DNA of 10,133 bases. Origin: Bacteroides_E sp964528875 (GTDB taxonomy: Bacteria > Bacteroidota > Bacteroidia > Bacteroidales > Bacteroidaceae). Shown here in pieces: positions 5,627 through 10,133 of the stretch. Below the pieces are notes generated by a model, which saw nothing but the letters and a program-made list of their open reading frames with translations, had not been told where the DNA came from and searched no databases. The position numbers were made by a program, and so were the translations under genes. Numbering within the stretch: position 1 is the first letter of the stretch; every line of letters starts with the position of its first letter. The stretch is taken from the NCBI GenBank assembly GCA_964528875.1, contig CAZGUI010000082.1, positions 1 through 10,133 on the forward strand, written 5' to 3'.

Positions 5627-7198
5627 ATGAATGTACTAACTCATTTGTTGCTATTAAGTGTTGCAACTTCAGCTTCAATAAGCAATATTATTCTTGCTTT
5701 TATTCCTATCCTACTTCTAGTCTGTTTAATGGGAGTTTTCAAATTACCGGGAGATAAAAGCGCTGTAATCACTTTAATTACAACAGTCATAATATCTTTC
5801 TTCTTTTTTGAATTTCCAATGCATGACCTCGGACTATCGTTTTACTATGGCGTAATGAAAGCATTCTTCCCTATCCTATTAATTATTATTATGGCTCTAT
5901 TTAGCTATAATATTTTAGTTCACACTGGATATATGGAGGTCATCAAAAAGCAATTCATCTCTATATCTTCAGATCGAAGTATTCAAGTACTACTCCTAAC
6001 TTGGGGATTTGGAGGGTTATTAGAAGGGATGGCCGGGTTTGGTACAGCAGTAGCTATTCCTGCTGCAATATTAATAGGACTGGGGTTTTCTCCTATTTTC
6101 TCAGCAGTGGTCAGTCTAATAGCAAATAGTGTATCTACTGCGTTTGGTGCGGTAGGTATCCCTATTTTAGTCTTGGCTGAACAGGTAAGTATAACAGATA
6201 TACACACTTTAAGCTCACAAGTTATCATTCAACTATCTCCTTTAATGTTCATCATCCCTTTTATTCTATTATCTTTAACAGAACTCACACTAAAAAAACT
6301 TCCTAAATATATTTTTCTGAGTCTATTAGTTGGCGGTATTTCTATTGTCTGTCAGTATCTAGCAGCTAAGTTTATGGGAGCAGAAACTCCTGCAATATTG
6401 GGTAGTATAGCTTCAATTATAACCATAATTATATATGCAAGGTTAACAGAAAAGAAGAAGAAGAAGGAAAAAGAAAAAGAAAAAAACAACTTCATCGAAA
6501 CGCTTAGAGCATGGAGTGTTTATGGAGCCATTCTAATATTAATCATTCTTACAAGCCCTATACTTCCTTTAGAATCTATTCTCTCACCTTTATTTGTTTC
6601 CTCTTTTTCTTTCGACATAGAGGCTAACCCGAAGGTCTTAAACATTTACTGGCTTACTGATACAGGTGTAATTCTCTTTATAGGTTCAATGATTGGTGGA
6701 CTTATTCAAGGAGCAGGATTAAAAAATCTATTCAAGATATTAATTAAAGTTGTAATTTCTCTACAAAAGACAATAATCACAGTTTGCTCACTCATTGTAC
6801 TCTCTTCAATCATGGATTTCGCAGGAATGATAGGGATAGTAGGAATAGCACTTGCACAAGCCACAGGATCTTTATATCCCCTCTTTGCTCCAACAGTAGG
6901 GTGCTTGGGAACCTTCTTAACTGGAAGCGACACATCATCAAACATTTTATTTGGTAAACTCCAGACTTCTGTAGCACAAGCTACAGGGGCTAATTCTTCA
7001 TGGCTTGCTGCTGCTAATACAGTGGGTGCAACAGGAGGTAAAATTATATCTCCACAGAGCATAGCTGTTGCCACTTCTGCATGTAACTTACAAGGTCAGG
7101 AAGGTACTATAATGAAAAAAGCAATGCCTTACGCTTTGCTATATATTGTAGTTGTAGGTATAATGGTCTATACTATCCCTTTACTCTTTAATATCTAA
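5627..7198 (+). CDS. lctP: L-lactate permease, LctP family
   Basis: A 523-residue inner-membrane transporter with roughly a dozen hydrophobic segments, near the usual family length of about 550. LctP proteins (TC 2.A.14) import L-lactate, and often D-lactate or glycolate, with protons. Family hallmarks include WGFGGLLEGMAGFGT (126-140) with the following AIPAAILIGLGF and FGAVGIP segments. Near the C-terminus are GCLGTFLTGSDTSSN (around Asp435) and NTVGATGGKIISPQS. The ATG at 5627 is preferred over the in-frame TTG just before it. Residues 274-288 form an unusually charged cytoplasmic-type loop (TEKKKKKEKEKEKNN) encoded by a pure purine run. No lactate dehydrogenase gene is adjacent, so whether it takes up or releases lactate cannot be told here. 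It has its own terminator and probably forms a single-gene unit. Confidence 0.9.
   Translation: MNVLTHLLLLSVATSASISNIILAFIPILLLVCLMGVFKLPGDKSAVITLITTVIISFFFFEFPMHDLGLSFYYGVMKAFFPILLIIIMALFSYNILVHTGYMEVIKKQFISISSDRSIQVLLLTWGFGGLLEGMAGFGTAVAIPAAILIGLGFSPIFSAVVSLIANSVSTAFGAVGIPILVLAEQVSITDIHTLSSQVIIQLSPLMFIIPFILLSLTELTLKKLPKYIFLSLLVGGISIVCQYLAAKFMGAETPAILGSIASIITIIIYARLTEKKKKKEKEKEKNNFIETLRAWSVYGAILILIILTSPILPLESILSPLFVSSFSFDIEANPKVLNIYWLTDTGVILFIGSMIGGLIQGAGLKNLFKILIKVVISLQKTIITVCSLIVLSSIMDFAGMIGIVGIALAQATGSLYPLFAPTVGCLGTFLTGSDTSSNILFGKLQTSVAQATGANSSWLAAANTVGATGGKIISPQSIAVATSACNLQGQEGTIMKKAMPYALLYIVVVGIMVYTIPLLFNI
6448..6486 (+). repeat. 39-nt homopurine tract with AAG/GAA repeats inside lctP
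   Basis: Every base from 6448 to 6486 is A or G on the plus strand, including five consecutive AAG codons followed by alternating GAA and AAA codons. It encodes the Lys/Glu-rich loop between membrane segments. Repeats of 3 nt can change length without breaking the frame, whereas the A-runs could cause frameshifts. No frame disruption is seen here. Confidence 0.8.
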
Positions 7199-7210
7199 GA
7201 AATTCGTTAC

Positions 7211-7258
7211 TAAAAAATATCCCGAATGATTCTTTTTAATCATTCGGGATATTTTTTA
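7211..7258. terminator. Bidirectional terminator between lctP and the glucokinase gene
   Basis: A perfect 21-bp stem (7211-7231 with 7238-7258) closes a 6-nt loop, CTTTTT. Its GC-rich core is CCCGAATGATT, and it has A-runs on the left and T-runs on the right, so both strands end in a U-rich tail. It sits between the convergent stops at 7198 (plus) and 7299 (minus) and should terminate both transcripts. Confidence 0.93.
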
Positions 7259-7298
7259 TTTATCACCCTAACGGACAATAGTATTCTTATTTAATTAT

Positions 7299-8282
7299 TT
7301 ATTCAAATTCTTTTAATTCCCAAGCTAATGCACTAGCTCCTAATACCGCTGCATCAGAATCTTTTAACTCGGAAACCAACAATTTTGCTTTTCCTTTGAA
7401 TATGTTTAATATATTATTATCGATTGCTTTCTTAATAGGATCAATAATGTAATGACCTGCTTTGGCTAGACCTCCAAACAGAATAATTGCCTCTGGACTA
7501 GAGAAAGCAATAGCATCAGATAAAAACTCTCCTAATAAGGTTCCTGTTCTCTCAAAAATCTCTAAAGCTAATACATCACCTTTTTCTGAAGCATCAAAAA
7601 CATCTTTTGAAGTGATATTTTCAACATCCAGTTGTCTTAATAGACTGGGTTCTGTACTTGAAGCTAATACCTCACGAGCTGTACGTGCAACACCTGTAGC
7701 CGAACAATAAGCTTCTAAACAACCTTTACGACCACAACCACAAACTCTACCATTTTCACGACGAACATTTACGTGCCCTAACTCCCCAGCAAAGCCGTCA
7801 ACTCCATAAACAACCTGTCCGTTAATCACGATACCACTACCAACTCCTGTACCCAAAGTTATCATGATAAAATCTTTCATTCCTCTTGCAACACCGTAAG
7901 TCATCTCACCTACAGCAGCTGCATTGGCATCATTTGTTAAAACTGTAGGAATACCTAAACGTTCTTCTATCATAGCAGCAAATGGAATAATTCCTTTCCA
8001 TGGTAAATTGGGAGGACTTTCAATGGTTCCTTTATAATAGTTGCCATTGGGAGCACCGACGCCAATACCTTTAACTTTATCAGTTCCCCCTTGAGCAGTG
8101 ATTAATGGCATCAAATTTTCGCATAGCTTCTCAACATAATCTTCAACCGTATTGAAGTTCGTTGTTTTAATTGATGCACTAGAAATAATATTACCTCTTG
8201 CATCAACAATACCAAAAACTGTATTTGTGCCACCTATATCTATACCTACAACATAGGGCTTTTCTACATTAGTGTTTTCCAT
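7299..8282 (-). CDS. glk: ROK-family glucokinase
   Basis: A 327-residue cytoplasmic sugar kinase expected to phosphorylate glucose with ATP, feeding glycolysis. The ROK features are complete: the phosphate-binding loop DIGGTNT (from Asp15), LTNDANAAAVGE with the catalytic base Asp118, a second ATP-binding loop ITLGTGVGSG (141-150), GELGH with zinc ligand His170, and the zinc knuckle CGCGRKGCLE (Cys181, Cys183, Cys188). There is no N-terminal helix-turn-helix, so it is a kinase and not a ROK repressor. Glucokinase is the most likely activity, but ROK enzymes also phosphorylate N-acetylglucosamine, N-acetylmannosamine, fructose or mannose, and sequence alone does not separate these. GlcNAc would be a natural partner for the NagZ-like enzyme in this window, although the two genes are in different operons. 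A 149-bp gap separates it from cvfB. Confidence 0.85.
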   Translation of the reverse strand: MENTNVEKPYVVGIDIGGTNTVFGIVDARGNIISSASIKTTNFNTVEDYVEKLCENLMPLITAQGGTDKVKGIGVGAPNGNYYKGTIESPPNLPWKGIIPFAAMIEERLGIPTVLTNDANAAAVGEMTYGVARGMKDFIMITLGTGVGSGIVINGQVVYGVDGFAGELGHVNVRRENGRVCGCGRKGCLEAYCSATGVARTAREVLASSTEPSLLRQLDVENITSKDVFDASEKGDVLALEIFERTGTLLGEFLSDAIAFSSPEAIILFGGLAKAGHYIIDPIKKAIDNNILNIFKGKAKLLVSELKDSDAAVLGASALAWELKEFE

Positions 8283-8313
8283 TTTATTCTTTTTTTATGA
8301 AGTAATTATTTTA

Positions 8314-8345
8314 CAATAATACATAAAGATGATATAGTAAACAAC
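8314..8345 (-). promoter_or_regulatory. Weak promoter candidate for the glucokinase gene
   Basis: On the minus strand TATTATTG (8314-8321) is a 7/8 match to TAnnTTTG, and GTTG (8342-8345) lies 20 bp upstream in the -33 position. A small perfect inverted repeat, AACAAT-CTAT-ATTGTT (8343-8358), overlaps the -33 box and could be an operator or a weak hairpin. No strong terminator is visible between cvfB and this gene, so read-through from cvfB is an alternative. Confidence 0.3.
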
Positions 8346-8431
8346 AATCTATATTGTTTTTTCTATTTTTAGTTATTTCTCATAATCAATCCATCCGATC
8401 GCATGATAATCAGACAAAAACAGGGGAGTAA

Positions 8432-9280
8432 TTACAACTTTTTTGTTAATTGAATTCCGTTAGGTAGCAGAGTAATTAATCGCTTTCTATAAAGATCACC
8501 AATACCTTTTTTAAAGGTTTTTTTACTAACCTTAAAAGCATCGTAAATATCTTCTGCATTACTTTTATCATGAAAGGGTAAGAATCCCTTTTCTGATTCA
8601 CTCAGTTTTTGAAGCAAAACATCTGCAAATTCAACAATATTTTCCATACCTGAACGTTGTAAAGAGACATCTATCTTTCCATCGGGACGCACTTGTTTGA
8701 TAAAACCGGTTAACTGCAGACCAATCTCTACCGATTGAAAAATTTCATTATTGTAAATTAAACCTCCATAAAGATTATTTATAATAACTTTATATCCTAA
8801 ATCTGTTCTATCCCATACAATAAGTTCAACTGATTCATTAAGACTCAAAGAATCAGGCTCCGGATCTTGTATAAAAGAATCTAACTTAGAGGATGCTACA
8901 ATTCTATAAGAGGCATCATCAATGTATGCATAAATTACATATTTCTTTCCTTTTTGCATCTTCTCTCTTTGCTCTGCAAAGGGGACAAAAAGATCTTTCA
9001 TTAACCCCCAATTCAAAAAAGCTCCATACTGATTAGTCCAAGCCACTTCTAAATAAGCAAACTGCCCTACTTGAACCAATGGAGTTTCAGTAGTTGCAAC
9101 TAATCGTTCTTCACTATCCAGATAGAGAAATACATGGATAACATCACCCACACGTAGGCTTGGATCAATATAACGTTTGGGTAATAAGATTTCTCCTAGA
9201 TCACCACCATTCAGATATTGACCAAAATCCACTTCTTTAACTATCTCCAGTGTATTGAATTTTCCTAATTGTATGTCCAT
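8432..9280 (-). CDS. cvfB: CvfB-like S1 RNA-binding protein
   Basis: A 282-residue cytoplasmic protein with the architecture of CvfB (conserved virulence factor B; YitL in Bacillus): repeated S1-type OB-fold domains followed by a C-terminal winged helix. An S1-like unit covers residues ~1-62. A second covers ~68-132 with GAFLNWGLMKDLFVPFAEQ (86-104), the typical S1 strand pattern. A third covers ~145-210 with LGYKVIINNLYGGLIY and KIDVSLQ. The winged helix is ~220-282. In Staphylococcus aureus CvfB binds RNA and affects expression of virulence factors, but its role in Bacteroidetes is not established. The length is slightly below the ~300 residues of the staphylococcal protein. It starts 24 bp after tcdA and is probably cotranscribed with it from the promoter at 10068-10099. 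Confidence 0.87.
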   Translation of the reverse strand: MDIQLGKFNTLEIVKEVDFGQYLNGGDLGEILLPKRYIDPSLRVGDVIHVFLYLDSEERLVATTETPLVQVGQFAYLEVAWTNQYGAFLNWGLMKDLFVPFAEQREKMQKGKKYVIYAYIDDASYRIVASSKLDSFIQDPEPDSLSLNESVELIVWDRTDLGYKVIINNLYGGLIYNNEIFQSVEIGLQLTGFIKQVRPDGKIDVSLQRSGMENIVEFADVLLQKLSESEKGFLPFHDKSNAEDIYDAFKVSKKTFKKGIGDLYRKRLITLLPNGIQLTKKL

Positions 9281-9304
9281 ATGTATGTTTAAAAGGGGTT
9301 AGTT

Positions 9305-10063
9305 TTAGCACTTCTGCACCTGATTAACGACATCTTGAATAAGTAAGCCGGCTAAATGAAACCCAAATACAGCAGTTATATGTGCTAATGTACCATTTAT
9401 TCTTCGTTCACCTTCTAGATAACTAAAATAATTCCCATCATTTGAAATTATTTTTTCATCACTAAAGACACATTGAATAGGTCTGTTGAGTTTTATTTTA
9501 TGTTTCCTAAATTTTCGTCGTAAAGAAGCAGCTAAAGGACAACCTGAAACCTTCCAAAATTCTGCCGATTTGATTAACAAGGGATTCATTTTCAACGCAG
9601 CACCCATAGATGAGAAAACTGTAGCTTTCGTATGATTCACTGATTCAATTAACAAATTCATTTTATCGTCTATAGAATCTATAGCATCTATAATATAATC
9701 GTAAGTAGAAAGATTGTAATCATTGCTATTATCTATTGTATATCGATTATAAATGGTAGTTATTTGAGCATTAGGATTAATAGTTAGTAAGCGTTTTTTT
9801 AAGAGCTCTACTTTAATCTCTCCAACAACATCTACTGTAGCCATTAATTGTCTGTTTATATTTGTAACATCCACCCTATCCATATCAACAATCGTTAGAT
9901 GATGTACTCCTGAACGCACTAAAGATTCAGCACACCAACTACCTACACCTCCTACACCAAATAAAATAACATTAATAGCCGAGAGTTTATCCATTATAGA
10001 ATCTCCCAGTAACAATCTTGTTCTCTCAAAAATCTGATGCTCAATATATGGGTTGTTATTCAT
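9305..10063 (-). CDS. tcdA: tRNA threonylcarbamoyladenosine dehydratase
   Basis: A 252-residue E1-like enzyme of the ThiF/MoeB/HesA superfamily, TcdA (CsdL/YgdL) branch. TcdA uses ATP to cyclise t6A at position 37 of ANN-decoding tRNAs to ct6A, supporting accurate decoding. Visible motifs are FERTRLLLG near the N-terminus, the nucleotide-binding loop GVGGVGSW (36-43), the acidic strand end VDMD (59-62), and TNINRQ (67-72), which contacts ATP in this superfamily. YIIDAIDSIDDKM follows, then GCPLAASLRRKFRKH, the branch-typical region. The C-terminus has a hydrophobic segment, HITAVFGFHLAGLLIQDVV, common in TcdA. There are no CxxC zinc pairs as in MoeB or ThiF. The N-terminus fits the start at 10063. 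It heads a likely operon with cvfB. Confidence 0.9.
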   Translation of the reverse strand: MNNNPYIEHQIFERTRLLLGDSIMDKLSAINVILFGVGGVGSWCAESLVRSGVHHLTIVDMDRVDVTNINRQLMATVDVVGEIKVELLKKRLLTINPNAQITTIYNRYTIDNSNDYNLSTYDYIIDAIDSIDDKMNLLIESVNHTKATVFSSMGAALKMNPLLIKSAEFWKVSGCPLAASLRRKFRKHKIKLNRPIQCVFSDEKIISNDGNYFSYLEGERRINGTLAHITAVFGFHLAGLLIQDVVNQVQKC

Positions 10064-10067
10064 AACT

Positions 10068-10099
10068 CAAAATTACAATAAGTTCTTTAAACAGACAAA
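10068..10099 (-). promoter_or_regulatory. Consensus Bacteroidetes promoter for tcdA-cvfB
   Basis: On the minus strand TTTG (10096-10099) is followed after exactly 20 bp by TAATTTTG (10068-10075), a full match to TTTG-N19-21-TAnnTTTG. The -7 box ends only 4 bp before the tcdA ATG (10061-10063), so transcription should begin at or within a base or two of the start codon. That predicts a leaderless or nearly leaderless mRNA. Confidence 0.6.
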
Positions 10100-10129
10100 G
10101 CCCTAAAGATTTGAATCATCTTCAGGGCT
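10099..10129. terminator. Hairpin terminator at the right window edge
   Basis: AGCCCT (10099-10104) pairs with AGGGCT (10124-10129), and AAGAT (10106-10110) with ATCTT (10118-10122), with one A-C mismatch and a 7-nt loop. On the minus strand it is followed by TTGTCTGTTT, a moderate U-rich tail, which suits termination of a leftward gene beyond the window. The plus-strand tail is cut off. Its left edge shares a base with the -33 box of the tcdA promoter. Confidence 0.6.
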
Positions 10130-10133
10130 CTGA

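Noticed and set aside
7299..8282. ROK-family transcriptional repressor
   Set aside because: No N-terminal helix-turn-helix is present; the protein starts directly with the kinase phosphate-binding motif.
8381..8412. Direct repeat of ATAATCA downstream of cvfB
   Set aside because: Two copies of 7 bp in AT-rich DNA are likely by chance, and no hairpin or promoter is associated.
9305..10063. MoeB or ThiF sulfur-carrier adenylyltransferase
   Set aside because: The CxxC zinc pairs are missing, and the ERTRLLLG start and PLAASLRRKF region fit TcdA. No ThiS or MoaD gene is nearby.

Overview
The window is an AT-rich chromosomal segment that reads as a member of the Bacteroidales (phylum Bacteroidota). 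The evidence is the close resemblance of the bL19 protein to Bacteroides-type sequences, the lack of Shine-Dalgarno sequences, promoter candidates that fit the Bacteroidetes pattern TTTG-N19-21-TAnnTTTG rather than -35/-10 boxes, and a split 5'-nucleotidase next to a GH3/serine-hydrolase fusion. The genus cannot be settled from this sequence. No tRNA, rRNA, insertion sequence, CRISPR array or phage gene is visible, and this looks like core chromosome rather than an accessory island.

Layout, left to right. Bases 1-64 hold a compact cluster of three 16-bp repeat copies, two direct and one inverted. A hairpin terminator (109-138) then closes rplS, the bL19 ribosomal protein gene on the minus strand (162-515). 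Its upstream region carries a candidate promoter and a foldable leader. Divergent from it is a plus-strand operon of three exported proteins: a lipoprotein with the 5'-nucleotidase C-terminal domain (735-1520), a secreted metallophosphatase with the 5'-nucleotidase catalytic domain (1517-2368, overlapping by 4 bp), and a 1001-residue fusion of a NagZ-like GH3 beta-N-acetylglucosaminidase with a beta-lactamase-fold serine hydrolase (2393-5398). A 228-bp AT-rich gap with a perfect 13-bp inverted repeat precedes an LctP-family lactate permease (5627-7198, plus). A perfect 21-bp bidirectional terminator hairpin separates it from three co-directional minus-strand genes: a ROK-family glucokinase (7299-8282), a CvfB-like S1 RNA-binding protein (8432-9280) and TcdA, the tRNA t6A dehydratase (9305-10063). 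A near-consensus promoter lies directly on the tcdA start codon, and its -33 box overlaps the edge of a hairpin at the right end of the window.

How the genes may work together. The 735-5398 operon looks like a cell-envelope salvage unit: nucleotide dephosphorylation by a two-polypeptide nucleotidase and trimming of cell-wall fragments by the fusion enzyme. This is inference from domains and operon structure. The permease and glucokinase are ordinary carbon-metabolism genes, and cvfB-tcdA is a translation and RNA-related pair.

No wholly unknown multi-gene system is visible. The items most worth a second look are the GH3-serine hydrolase fusion, the reversed-order split nucleotidase, the structured rplS leader, the apparently leaderless tcdA promoter and the two repeat structures at 6-64 and 5459-5543.
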